Source of the DNA: Opisthocomus hoazin
Lineage: Eukaryota > Chordata > Aves > Opisthocomiformes > Opisthocomidae
DNA: 64,000 bases
Assembly (NCBI RefSeq): GCF_030867145.1
Contig: NC_134415.1
Span: forward strand, 13,308,417-13,372,416
Direction of reading: 5' to 3'
Shown here: positions 14,042-26,700 of the stretch, one piece after another
How the letters are laid out: every line of letters starts with the position of its first letter
Numbering within the stretch: the first letter of the stretch is position 1
Notes under the pieces: generated by a model
Database searches by the model: none
Seen by the model: the letters and a program-made list of their open reading frames with translations, nothing else
What the model was told of the DNA's origin: nothing
Program-made: the position numbers and the translations under genes

Positions 14042-14745
14042 CTGCTCGGGGTGGCAAGCGAATCTCCCCCCGGCCTCCCTCACCTGCCCAGTTGCCCTTA
14101 AGCAACAGGTATGGGGCTCTGGAATGTGAGGGACTGGCCACAGAGGATGTGGTTGAAGGTGAGGCTCCATCCAGGGGGTTGCCTAGAATGAGTCAGACAG
14201 CCCCAAGAATTACGACTGCCTCAACTAAGAAAAAAAGGAGGGTCATTGTCATAGGTGATTCCTTTCTGAGGGGAACAGAGGGCCCGATCTGCCGACCGGA
14301 CCCATCCCACAGGGAAGTCTGCTGCCTCCCTGGGGCCCGGGTTAGGGATGTTGCGAAGAAACTCCCTGGTCTGGTGCGGCCTTCTGATTACTACCCCCTC
14401 TTGGTAATGCAGGTTAGCGGGGATGAGGTAGCAGAAAGAAGTCCCAAGGCCATCAAAAGGGACTTCAGAGCACTGGGGCGACTGGTTGAGGGATCAGGGG
14501 CGCAGGTGGTGTTTTCCTCCATCCCATCAGTGGCAGGGGACAGCACTGAAAGGGGCAGGAAAACTCACCTGGTTAACAGGTGGCTCAGGGACTGGTGCCA
14601 TCGGTCAAATTTTGGCTTCTTTGATCATGGGGAGGTGTACACAGCACCGGGCCTGCTGGCAACAAGTGGAACTCAGCTATCACAAAGGGGAAAAAGAATT
14701 CTTGGCCACGAGCTGGCGGGGCTCATTGAGAGGGCTTTAAACTAG
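14042..14745 (+). CDS. CR1 ORF1, SGNH-esterase part (5'-truncated)
   Basis: This open frame ends at the stop at 14743-14745. It encodes the C-terminal part of CR1 ORF1, with the SGNH/GDSL-type esterase block: the first motif is VIVIGDSFLRG, with Ser in GDS as the expected nucleophile, and a later FFDHGE stretch lies near the expected catalytic Asp/His region. The N-terminal zinc-finger part of complete CR1 ORF1 proteins is missing. An in-frame ATG at 14011 lies in flanking host sequence and is fortuitous. The role in retrotransposition is thought to be RNA or membrane-associated handling of the particle; the exact biochemical role is uncertain. Confidence 0.8.
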
Positions 14746-14801
14746 GTTCGAAGGGGGAAGGGGATATTGCCCAGCTCACTAGGGATGAGCCTAGGCTTGG
14801 A

Positions 14802-17622
14802 GTGCCAAGGCCAGGGGTGAGATTGACAGCCCAGCTCAAGTGTGTTTACACCAATGCACGTAGCATGGGCAATAAACAGGAGGAGCTGGAAGCCATTATA
14901 CAGCAGGACGGCTACGACTTGGTCGCCATCACAGAAACGTGGTGGGACAACTCGCATGACTGGCATGCTGTCATAGATGGCTACAGACTCTTTAGGAAAG
15001 ACAGACCAACAAGGAGAGGTGGGGGAGTTGCTCTATATGTGAGGGAGCAACTGGAATGCATTGAGCTTGGCCCGGGGGCAAATGAGGAACAAGTTGAAAG
15101 CTTGTGGGTTAGAATTAAGGGACAGGCTCACACGGGTGACATTACGGTGGGTGTATACTACAGGCCACCTGACCAGGAGGAGGAGGTTGATGAGGCCTTC
15201 TACAGGCAGCTGCAAGCAGCCTCACAGTCACAGGCTCTGGTTCTCATGGGGGACTTCAACCACCCTGACATCAGCTGGGAAGACCATACAGCTAGGCAGG
15301 CGCAATCCAGGAGGTTCCTACAGAGCATCGATGATAACTTTCTGATGCAAGTGGTGGAGGAACCAACAAGGAAAGGCGTGCTTCTGGACCTCGTGTTAAC
15401 AAACAAGGAGGGACTGGTGGAGGATGTGAAGGTTGGAGGTAGACTCGGCTGCAGTGACCATGAAATGGTCGAGTTCAGGATCCTGCGTGGAGGAAGCAGG
15501 GCGATAAGCAGGATCAAAACCCTGGACCTCAGGAGGGCTGACTTCAGGGAGGGCTGACTTTGCCCTCTTCAAGGAGCTACTGGGAGGAATCCCGTGGGCC
15601 AGGGCTCTCGAAGGCAGGGGGGTCCATGAGTGCTGGTCGCTCTTTAAACAACACTTCTTCCATGCACAGGAGCAATGCATCCCCTTGAGAAAGAAATTTA
15701 GCAAAGGAGGCAGGAGACCTGCATGGTTAAATAAGAAGCTTCTAGCGGAGATCAGGTGGAAGAGAAAGGTCCATGGAATGTGGAAAGAGGGACAGGCCAC
15801 TTGGGAAGAGTACAGAAACGTGGTGAGAGCATGCAGGGATGCGACGAGGAAGGCCAAGGCTCACCTGGAATTGAAGCTGGCAAGGGATGTCAAAAACAAC
15901 AAGAAGGGCTTCTTCAACTACATCAGCAGCAAAAGGAAGGCTAGGGACAACGTGGGGCCGCTGCTGAATGAGGCGGGTGTCCTGGTGACGGAGGATGCGG
16001 AGAAGGCAGAGCTAATGAATGCCTTCTTTGCTTCAGTCTTCAGTGCTAAGACTGGCCCTCAGGAATCCCAGGCCCCGGAGGTAAGAGAAGAAGCCTACAA
16101 AGAGGACGACTTTCCCTTGGTCGAGGAGGACTGTGTGAAGGATCGCTTAAGTGATCTGGATGTCCACAAATCCATGGGCCCCGATGGAATGCACCCACGA
16201 GTGCTGAGGGAGCTGGCGGATGTCATTGCTGAGCCACTCTCCATCATCTTTGAGAGGTCCTGGAGGACAGGAGAGGTGCCCGAGGACTGGAGAAAGGCCA
16301 ATGTCACTCCAATCTTCAAAAAGGGCAAGAAGGAGGACCCAGGGAACTACAGGCCGGTCAGCCTCACCTCCATCCCGGGTAAGGTGATGGAGCAGCTTAT
16401 CCTGGAGGCCATCATGAAGCAAGTGGAAGAAAAGAAGGTTATCAGGAGTAGTCAGCATGGATTCACCAAGGGGAAATCATGCCTGACCAATCTGATAGCT
16501 TTCTACGATGACATGACTGGCTGGGTAGACGAAGGGAGAGCCGTGGATGTTGTCTACCTTGACTTCGGCAAGGCTTCCGACACAGTCTCCCATGATGTCC
16601 TCCTAGGGGAGCTCAGGAAGTGTGGGCTGGATGAGTGGTCGGTGAAGTGGATAGAGAACTGGCTGAATGGCAGAACTCAGAGGGTTGTCATCAGCGGCGC
16701 TGAGTCTAGTTGGAGGCTGGTGACAAGTGGTGTCCCCCAGGGGTCAGTACTGGGCCCAGTCTTGTTTAACTTCTTCATCAACGACCTGGATGAAGAGTTA
16801 GAATGTACCCTCAGCAAGTTTGCTGACGACACCAAACTGGGAGGTGTGGTAGATACACCAGAAGGCTGTGCTGCCATTCAGCGTGACCTGGATAGGCTGG
16901 AAAGCTGGGCAGAGAGGAACCTGATGAGGTTCAACAAGGGCAAGTGCAGGGTCCTGCACCTGGGGAGGAACAACCTCATGCACCAGTACAGGCTTGGGGT
17001 GGACCTGCTGGAGAGCAGCTCTGCGGAGAGGGACCTGGGTGTCCTGGTGGACGACAGGTTAACCATGAGCCAGCAGTGTGCCCTGGCTGCCAAGAAAGCC
17101 AATGGGATCCTGGGGTGCATCAAGAAGAGTGTGGCCAGCAGGACGAGGGAGGTTCTCCTTCCCCTCTACACTGCCCTGGTGAGGCCCCATCTGGAGTACT
17201 GTGTCCAGTTCTGGGCTCCCCAGTTCAAGAAAGATGAGGAGCTACTGGAGAGAGTCCAGCGGAGGGCTACGAGGATGGTGAGGGGACTGGAGCATCTCCC
17301 CTACGAGGAGAGGTTGAGGGAACTGGGCTTGTTCAGCCTGAAGAAGAGAAGGCTGCGAGGGGACCTTATAAATGCCTACAAATATCTGAAGGGTGGGTGT
17401 CAGGAGGATGGGGCCAAGCTCTTTCCAGTGGTGCCCAGTGACAGGACAAGGGGCAATGGGCACAAACTGAGGCACAGGAAGTTCCGTCTGAACATGAGGA
17501 GGAACTTCTTCCCTCTGAGGGTGACGGAGCACTGGAACAGGCTGCCCAGGGAGGTTGTGGAGTCTCCTTCTCTGGAGATATTCAAGACCCGCCTGGACAA
17601 GATCCTGTGCAGCCTGCTGTAG
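14802..17622 (+). pseudogene. CR1 ORF2, endonuclease-reverse transcriptase, one frameshift
   Basis: The first part (14802-15557) is an APE-type endonuclease: NARSMGNK, ITETWW, GVYYRPP, LMGDFNHPDISW and CSDHEMVEF motifs are present in order. The second part (15558-17622, open from 15685 for 645 codons) is the reverse transcriptase: [18 protein letters not shown], a motif A reading [21 protein letters not shown], and the catalytic FADDTKLGG box, then the CR1 C-terminal region. The parts are joined out of frame by a 16-bp imperfect tandem duplication (15534-15549 and 15550-15565). The start position reads GTG, whereas the sister copy at 46.5 kb has ATG there. Motif A differs from the sister copy's DFSKAFD, which may impair activity even if the frame were intact. 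Confidence 0.9.
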
Positions 17623-17707
17623 GTGACCCTGCTTCGGCAGGGGGGTTGGACTAGATGACCCACAGAGGTCCCTTCCAACCCCTACTATTCTGTGATTCTG
17701 TGATTCT

Positions 17708-20700
17708 ACTATTGCTATAGGCCCTGCTAAAAAGTTTGTCTCCGTCATTCTTACAAGCCTCCACCTGTTGGACAGAAGAGATTGTCTTCTATCTTTTTTA
17801 AGGTAATACCTCAATATTTACAAGAAAGCCTTCAAACACTGTAGCTAAATTAGTCCTACTCTGTCCCTTCGAGTGAATAGTTTCGTAAGCAGAACCTCAT
17901 GCAGAGGAGGCATTTTAACTAAGACCTGAACCCATTCATTGAGGAAGGCAGGCAAAAGAATACTGAATAGCTTCCCTGTGACTGCATGAATAAGAATCCT
18001 TGGAGACAACAGGATATGTTAATGTAATTAAAGACAACATAATGATACATAGGTACCAAAAGCCCAAATCACAATGTACAAGCAGCCTTATTTCTGGGAT
18101 TTGAGGCATTGACTTTACAATCATAATAAATAGCGCTCTGCAGAGCAGTAGCAACAGAGCTGCATTAGTTTAAAATATGCAGCTCCATCAAAATCAGAAC
18201 ACTTTGAGTATTAGGCTATTTTCTTCCAAAACAACATCATAGCAAAATAGGAAAAAAGCCTTTTGATAGTCTTGCAACACCACTTCTAGCTAGAATAAAG
18301 CCAGATTTCTGTATTCTCACCATTCTTCTTGCACAGAAATTCATGTACGGATTTGTTACTGGTCTTGTAATTTTGGAGGTATGCATTTTATTACTATTAT
18401 AATTAGCGTTTAAAGCACAGGAGGTGTCATCAGTACTTGGCGGTGCACAGGTCCTGTTATCATGAGGCATCTGTATATGCTTCACTTCTAGTATATGTCT
18501 ACATCTCTATAAACCTTAGCCACTGAGTACACAGACAGACCTTGTTCCCCCTGCTTCCACCTCCCAGGTACGTTGTTCTTACCTACAGGGAATACCAGCG
18601 TAAGAGCAACTCTGCTCCACAAACGCTGCGCCTCTGACCTGTACTTGGACAGGAGATGGCTGGCGTGTGAATGTCCAGAATTTCCCTCCCACCGTGGCAG
18701 TGCAACCTTGTAGAGGAATTTCGTTTCCAGTAGGTTTGTCACCTACCTACAACTAGTAAAATGCTTTGAGACACTCTTGACTTTTAAAAACAGAAGTGCT
18801 AAAAAAGCGAAAAAGATCTTACCATTACAGTTTGACACCTACATGAATTAATTTCAAGCTATCCATCTCATATTTTTTCAATAAAAGACATACTGAACAA
18901 ATTGCATAGCTGGCTGCTATAATTTTCATGTTGTTTATCCTGGTTTAAATTTTATCTCTTTGATTCTGCAAGTGAACACATGACACTTTGCAAGTGAACA
19001 CTTGACATTGGACTTTGACACTGCAATTCAGAAACTGGAAAGCAGCATGACACTGCATAATTCCCTTTCATGACACCGACATCCTGATATTACTGGTTTT
19101 TCCCTTCCAGGTATGTTAGCAAGAGAGGCTGGAAATCGATTTTAATAGCAATTTTTAATTTTCTTGCAATTCATCTTTTTAATGCTGGCTGGTTAATTTA
19201 ATTTGTTGTTGACCTAGTTCCAGTTGTGAAAGATTAGATGATTCATTATCACAGAAATTTTATCCTTTGGCCCCTAAAATAATTATACTTTTTGAAAATA
19301 TACGCTATAGATTATTAACAAATGTTACCATATTTTCCTCACTGAATTACTTGTTTCATATGAAAACATTTACTTTGTACACAGCCTTGACTTGATGATG
19401 ATTCTTATTTTATCGTAAGGTGTAAAATTTAGCCATGGACTAGTATTTGATCAGCATGGCACGTGTTGTTGTCACAGATATCCTGGCCTCGTTGCAGGAA
19501 TATTTCCCTCCAGCAATATTGAGGCAGAAGCACCCACTGTAAGTAGATGTTTGAAATTTAGGTTGTGTAATCGGTTCTGCTACACTGCACAGAATGAGTG
19601 TCCCTTTTCAAAAGCAGAAGAGACAGAAAAACAGGTTGTCTAAGTGATTCTTGCTAGCTCCCTGCATGTCCTGCCATCACCTCCATGCGACTGATTCTTG
19701 CTCGCTTGCTCTCACTTTGGTAGTCCTGGGAGGAGCAATCGGTTCTCTTACAGCTTCTTGGCAATTTTTCTGACTTCTGACAGGTTTTAGGAGGAGCTGA
19801 ATCCAACTGACTTTGGACAAGAAGTTGCAGCTGTGAGGGTGATGGCTACGACTTATTTGGTTCCACCTATAAGGGGAATTTGCCCCAGTTCCCTCAATGT
19901 GTGACTAATTTCCTGGACAGCTGAGCCAGCATAAACCTCTGGTGTAGGTAAGGAAAACTAAATTGTTACTAGTTATAAATTCCAGTGGACTTCATCTAAG
20001 TTCAGCTTTTGTTTACTACACTTGAGATTTGGACACAGGTCCAAGGTATTGCTGCTTGGCCAGAAGCTTGGTGGAATCTTGGACAAATTCCCAAAGCGCC
20101 TCCAGGAGGTTTCTCGGGTGGCAAGATCCACAGAGCAGCATTCCTGGAGCTGCTCGGTGGTTAATGACGAAGTCTGTAATAACGCGTTCGCTATAAATGT
20201 TTCTGCTGTTTTCCCTTCTAAGCATGTATTCAGAAACAGTTCATGGAGACCTTTGTGCCACCCATACCCACCGGCATCCTTTGCTGTTCTGTCTGGCTGC
20301 CGTAGAGAGCTATGTGAGTGTGGGAGAGAGGCAGCTGTATTTAATAGCGAAGCTTGCTCAGCCTGGGAGAAAGCCTGCGGGCCCGGGGGAATGGGAGGGA
20401 ATAAAACTGAAAATATTGCAGCTATGGCTTTTGGATTTGAATGAGAGAGTAACTCCTTGTGGGCCTTATTTGTAAGGGTCGTTTAGGGAGATCCTTTTTG
20501 CAGTCCAGAATCCTTATCTGCTGCTAAGCGATTACACAATATGTTAGTTGAGATTTCGGACATTTTATGCAATCAGTTGCTTCCAAGAGACTGACAATGA
20601 GAGCTGAAGGCCTCCTGCGTGTTGTGTATTTCCAAATCTTCGTGTTTTATGCCAGATCCAACAGTATTTTTGTAGTCTCAACTACTGGGTGGATATTCTT

Positions 20701-23700
20701 AGAGTCTGAATTGTTTAACATAAAAATTTCTGTCCCTCGTGGCTGTGGAGAAAGAAACATTTCAAGAAGCTTGAAGACTCAGAAACGACAAGTTAAATAT
20801 AAAAATCCTCATCTTCACTAGATTTGTTTGATTGTTTTTAGTACCTACTCATTGTATTTGAATATTTCAGGACCAGTATTTATTGTCCACTACAGTGTAC
20901 ACAGATATTACTTGCTTATATCCATAAAATAGTGTTAAATCAGTCAGCCAGCAAAACAGATATTGCTAAGATTAAGAGGTTATGAAGACGTCTTGCATCA
21001 AACCCTAACCTCAAAGTCCTTGGGAGATCCTCCAAGTGTCATCTGAGGAAGATGCCATGCACGCAAGAGGACTTTTTAGTTATTTGCAAGCAAAAATTTG
21101 TCTTCCAATTTTTGAAAGACACTTGTGCAGAATCAAAAACAACTGTTGGTAATACGTTGCCACATCCGACTGAGGAGATGTCTGCTCCTTCCTTGTCCAT
21201 CAGTAAAATGCGGGTAACTGTGTGAGGTCATGTGGTCTGCAGATGTGACACTTTCGGGTCCACCAGAGACAATGCAAAGAGGAAGCAAATTAGAAGAGGA
21301 CACAGGTGGAGGATGGAAACAGAGGCAGTGAGCTCTGGGCACAGTTCAATCGCTTCCAGGAACTGGAGGAAGACAGAGGGAAAAGCTAGACACAGTCTTG
21401 TTTAAGCAGGAGGCCAGATACAACAGTGCCTTCTCCTTGTGTTTAGTTGAGTTGTGTATACATCTTCAGTCATATTTTTGGCAAAAATTATTTTCATTTT
21501 CATTCCTTTCCTCTTCTCTGCTGCCCCTTTAAGAGAGAGAAAACGGGGCATGTGTGCGGGCTGATGATTTGAGAGCAGAAAATATTGAGAACTCCTGCAA
21601 AAAGAAAGTTAACCGTAGTATCTGCAAACGCTGTTAAGGAGTAAAACACTAATGCCTGGTTTTAACCTCAAAACCAAACCAGCATCCAGATTTTTATTTC
21701 AAAACAAATATTGACCTCTGTGCAGCAAGTACTTTCCAGACTGCTGCTTCAAAAATAGAATCCTTTACAGACTTTGCTGTTCTTTGGATTTTTCCTGTTC
21801 CCTCCCTACTTACATCAGAAGAAAGAACAACAGGTCTGCAGTCCTGACCCTACAGACGGAAAGCTATCCCAAACAGGACAGAGCACACCTGTGCGGTCTG
21901 CACGCCACCGCCGGCAGAACAGATGAGGGGTAAATGGTCGGAACCCAGAGGCGGCAGGAGCGAGCAGTGCCATCCGCAGGGTTTGGCGGCTGGGCTCGGC
22001 TCTGGGGCGCGGAGACCCTGGCCCCAGCATCACTACACGGGGGCCGGCTGAGAGAGGACAGGTGGCTTGGATTCAGTGGAGCAGACCAGTGGCTGCAGCT
22101 GAAACAAAACTGCTGGAAGGAACGTTATTCTTTGTTTCTGTCTGTTTATGTTACAAATTGGTCCCATAAAAACACAGGAAAGGACTGAAGCATTAACGAG
22201 AGGAAAAGAAGTCCACATCAGGTGGCTGTAATAGCTGATAGCAGCACAAGCCTGTTCCTCATATCTAAGCAATGCTGAGTGATTTATCTGCTCGGGCTGA
22301 TTTCAGTGCACAGCCATGTGATCGTCCATTTATCTCATTAATGCTTGGGAGTAAATTACAGGTGATTTGTAATGTTTGCTGAACCAGACATGCAGGTTCA
22401 GCATCTGTTTTTAACTGGTAATTCTGATGAGCATCTGTGGCCTGTTTTCAGGTGACTTCCATGCTTAAATCCTAATGAGTTATTTTTAAGCTAAAATGTC
22501 CTAGTTTCAGTTTCAGCTTCACCTGCTGAATCTTGCTATTTATTCCTACAAAGACGATTGGTCATTTTTCATAAAAAGTCATGTTCCAGTGTGTTGTATA
22601 GAAAAATTAAAGGGCAAGAAGGACAACCAGAGCTCTTAATATTTACCATGGGTATGGAATCATTACAAGACGTAAGAGAGTGATAGTTAGAAATAACCTG
22701 TCTTGTGCGGAGGCAGGTGTTGCTGTTAGGTATATAATGAAATGTGAGGGCACTCTGTCTCCAGGCCCATTAAAGAGCCTTTGGTGGTGCTACATCAGCA
22801 CTTTCTTTGTTTTAGTGATGTGTCGTTTTTTAACAAGGCCCTGGCATGCTGCCATTAACTTGGTTTTATGCCTCTTTTATGTTTACCTAGCCACAGGCCA
22901 GATGGTTTCAGCATTATACACCTCCTCTGTCTGATACAGAGTCTGACCAGGGTGCTCCAAATCACCTGTAAGGGACCTTTTATTCCACATGCTATATTTC
23001 TTGTTATGTATCCCAGTGCATTCAGCGTTAGTCACATCAGCTAAAATCAAACCTAGAAACTTTTGCATGTTGCAGGCAGCATGTAGAGCTGGTGACTGAG
23101 CACAGATGTCAGTGGGGCTGTTACTCTCCTTGGAAGACTCAGTTACCACCGTGTTTGTAGGACAGGATAGAGTGCTTTGAAAAGTTCCATTCAAATGCTT
23201 AGTGCATGATCCAGTCATGAACTAGCCTGATAGGTGGAGTCACAGTGCAGTGGTTTCTAATACCACAGCCTTTGGGTGCTTCCCCTCCTTCTGAGATCTT
23301 TTGCTAAAACCAGAGAACAAACCTCCTGTTGGTGAGCCTATGATGAGCCTGACCTGGTGGGCAGGGAAATACTGCTACTCAGTAATGTTAAATGCAAAGC
23401 TCCAGTTCTTCCTTCTCTTCCTCATTTGGGTAAATTAACTTCCTCTACAGCTTTCACTCCTCCTTGGCTGATGGCTTACAACCTCTCACCCTGCTCTGAC
23501 TAACTTCGTGGCTGCTGTCCTGCCCACTCCTGAATGCATACCTGGATTTGAGCACAGGCAGGGCAGTGGGAGGACAGGAACTGTGAGGGAACTACTTCTC
23601 TGGTGTACCCAGAAAGGGGTAGGACCGTAAAAGGCTGTTAGTGGCATAGATCTAGGAGACAGGGATTTTGTTTGGTGGCACACGATTCTTGAAAAAGGTT

Positions 23701-26700
23701 GAATACATGAACAGCAGTTCATTTGTGCTTCTGACTAGACAAGGCAACAAAATGTCGTCCCATGAGCACAGCAGAACTGATAACAAGCCAGAGAACCGCG
23801 ATGTCAGGAAGCAGTAATGCTGATGTCCACGGCCTGCTGTAGCAGTAGTGCCTAGACAAGAGGTTACAGCCAAGATGAGGGGCCCGTATGCTGCAAAGAC
23901 GGGTGAAGTACACTGTGTACAGCCTCACAGCAAATCACCAGCAGAGCTGGAGGACACGCTTATGATGACTACAAGATAGCCGAGTGTTGTTTTGATAAAA
24001 GTATTTCTTTTTTCCTCCTGTTGAGAGGAGAAACATAGGTAGATGTGTGTGCCTGTGTGAAGGAGCCGGGGCAACACTTCGTAGCCTCTGTAGCTTAAGC
24101 TCATTGCACACAAAAAGGTCCCTTCCATCCCTCATTCCAGGAGGAAATAATTAAACTGGCAGGCAGAGAATTGCCATGAGGATGAACATACATGTCATAA
24201 GCTGGATGTTCCATGAGAATTTTTTAACATGTCTAATTTAGTTTTTTAAAAATTTAACTTCAAAAATTCATCAATTCTAAAGATTTGTTTAAGGTTTACA
24301 AAGGAGATACTATTGGAGGAGGACCCCATATCCTGACACTTAAATGAATTGTACAGTTTCCTTACAGTAGCTTACAGTGCCACGTGTTAGAGTTCATGTC
24401 ATATGTCATGTAGGAAATTGAGCAGTCAGAATTTTGAAGAAGTTCGTGATTCTCCCATTGCTTATTCCATAACGTCTCAAGTGAACGTGATTTATAGGCC
24501 AGCCTTATGTCTGGTGGTTTTTTTGCGTTCGTGATGGCAAAAATCCCTTCTACCACACTCCTTCTGGAAATGCTACTTTAGTTACCTACAGTAGGAAGTC
24601 ATACAAGCCTGCTGCTTGTGTTCTGCAGGTGCTTTGGAAACTGTCTAGTTTCAATTTGTCTCTAACAAACACCATTAAAACTGCATTTGTTCTTTTTTAT
24701 TTTTCTGGCAACTTCTGAAAAGAAGAACTTAGCTTTGTTAAGGAGAATTGATATGAACTGTTACAGGACAGGTGCAAAGACCCTTTGTCTGTTTATTTGT
24801 TTTAGAAGTGTTTGGGTTTGAATTTGGCTGTTCAGTCAGTAGGTATATGGTAGCTGGAAGTGATCTTTGAGCGCAGAAAACCAACACATCTCACTAGAGG
24901 GAGCTCAGACACAATTTCTGAGCCTAGCAAGGAGCTACTACACCTCGCCCTGTTACTTGTCCTGTGTTTTCTCAGTAAATCTCTCCCGTTGATTTACTCA
25001 GCATTTATGTGTGGGCAACAACATAGCCTGCATTATGAAAAGCACGCTGAGCTTTCAGTTGCAGATAATTTGCAAATCAGTACTGAACTGGGACAGGCAG
25101 AAGTCTCAAACTTTAATTTCTTTGTCAGCATTGGTAGGTACTACCAGAATACTTTTTTCTAGACCACAAACAGGGGTCAGAAGAGGTTTGTTTCCCCTCC
25201 TGCCTGCCTCTTCCCTCCTAGTACACTGCTTCCCCTTCATTACATCCTCAGATCCATGTACTGACACCCTTCTGCTGCATGTCCTGCTCCTAAAAACCAG
25301 TGTATCTACCTCAGACCCTCTACTTTCCCGTCTGAGTAATGCACCTCACTCAGATCCCAGCCTTTCACCTTTGCCCATCTACTGCATGCTTCCGACCTAA
25401 TCCACTCGCTTACCTAAAGCACATGAGTTTTCACCAGTACCCTGTGCTTTATCATATTCTTTCCCCTCATCTTCCCTTGCTCCGCCATCCTGAGGTGCAA
25501 GTGCAGGTTTTGGCCCCACCTGGGCTGCTGCTGGAGGCATTTGGAGAGGAGCAGTCGAATGCACTGTGCACAGCAGTGAGGTTCTGTTGACTGGCTGTAA
25601 TTGCTGTTCTGAAAGTGTTTACTTAATGTTCAGGAAGTGATTAATGAATAAAGACCTTTATAAATGTGCTTCCCTTGTGGTCAGGTAGTTGTCTGTCATC
25701 AGGCAGTCCTCCCCACATCACGCAGTCAATGTTCACATGGAGGTATTTGTTCTCGTTCAAACACACAGCAGACCTGGAATCTGCTACTGCTGCCACATAA
25801 GCTGATTTTTGCTTTAAAAAACATGTGTAAAAAAGTTTGTGTGCCACATCTTGGGAGCCTTTTTGGTGGAGAACACTAAAATACTAGTATGAGTTAGAAA
25901 AATCATCCAAACCACCTAGGACAGCCTTAGCCACTCTGCTAAAGAGGAGGTGTTACAGCAGGAGGTCAGAGAAGATCAGGTTGGGGCCTTTTACACTTAT
26001 CACCCTGCACGTGTTCAGCGACGCAGTGAAAATGGTTAATACGGTCAACTCATTATTTCATACGAGTTGAGCAAGCTTTGTAGGTGACAAGTAAGATTGT
26101 GTTACTAAAGTACAGCCTTTAACTGATTCTCAGTCCAGGTTGGACACGTTGATGTTACCCCAGAAATTCAGAGAAGCGGGAGAGCATTGTCTCGGTGTTG
26201 GTAAGTGAGGCTCTGTCCTGACACAAACCGATGCAGGGCTCTGCACAGGCCTTGCAAAGAGTCACCTGGGGCGTTGGAGGTACGTCAAGAACACGGCAAA
26301 GCATGCTGCACTGCATATACTCCCCGTGTCATAGGGCAATTTGGTTCTTTGGTATTTCTCAAATTAAGTTACTGGCCCTGCACACTGCTGAGCAGACCAG
26401 CTCTGTAGAATGAGGGGAATTTGCTGTCTCTGCATTATGTTGTAGTTTTGTTCTTCCCATCCTCACAGTAAATGCGACATGTGCTGACTGCTCAGCTCTA
26501 AACTCAGTCCTGAGGCAAGACAGTGGTCTGAAAGCTAAACTTTTGCTTTCTACAAAATGGACAAAAGGACATAGTTGATCACTCCTTGGCAATTCTGAGA
26601 AAATCTCATATTTGTGAGCAGCATATTCTGGAAAATGCGCCCTATTCCAACATTACAGACACTAGAGATTTGTTAGGATCTTTCCTACGAGGAAAAGGGA

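Larger units (their letters stand above)
14042..17707 (+). mobile_element. Young, nearly full-length CR1 non-LTR retrotransposon (copy 1)
   Basis: The element starts inside ORF1 (about 14042), continues through ORF2 and ends with a short 3' UTR and tandem ATTCTGTG octamers (17686-17707). CR1 elements mobilise by target-primed reverse transcription, are usually 5'-truncated, and lack a poly(A) tail. This copy is about 3.7 kb and lacks only the 5' UTR and the start of ORF1. It carries very few lesions: an ORF2 start change to GTG, a 16-bp tandem duplication that shifts frame at 15550, and amino-acid changes in reverse transcriptase motif A. A second young copy lies at 46326-48141. Confidence 0.95.

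Noticed and set aside
17242-17814. 190-codon minus-strand frame opposite CR1 ORF2
   Set aside because: Shadow of the CR1 coding strand; such antisense frames recur in every CR1 copy here.
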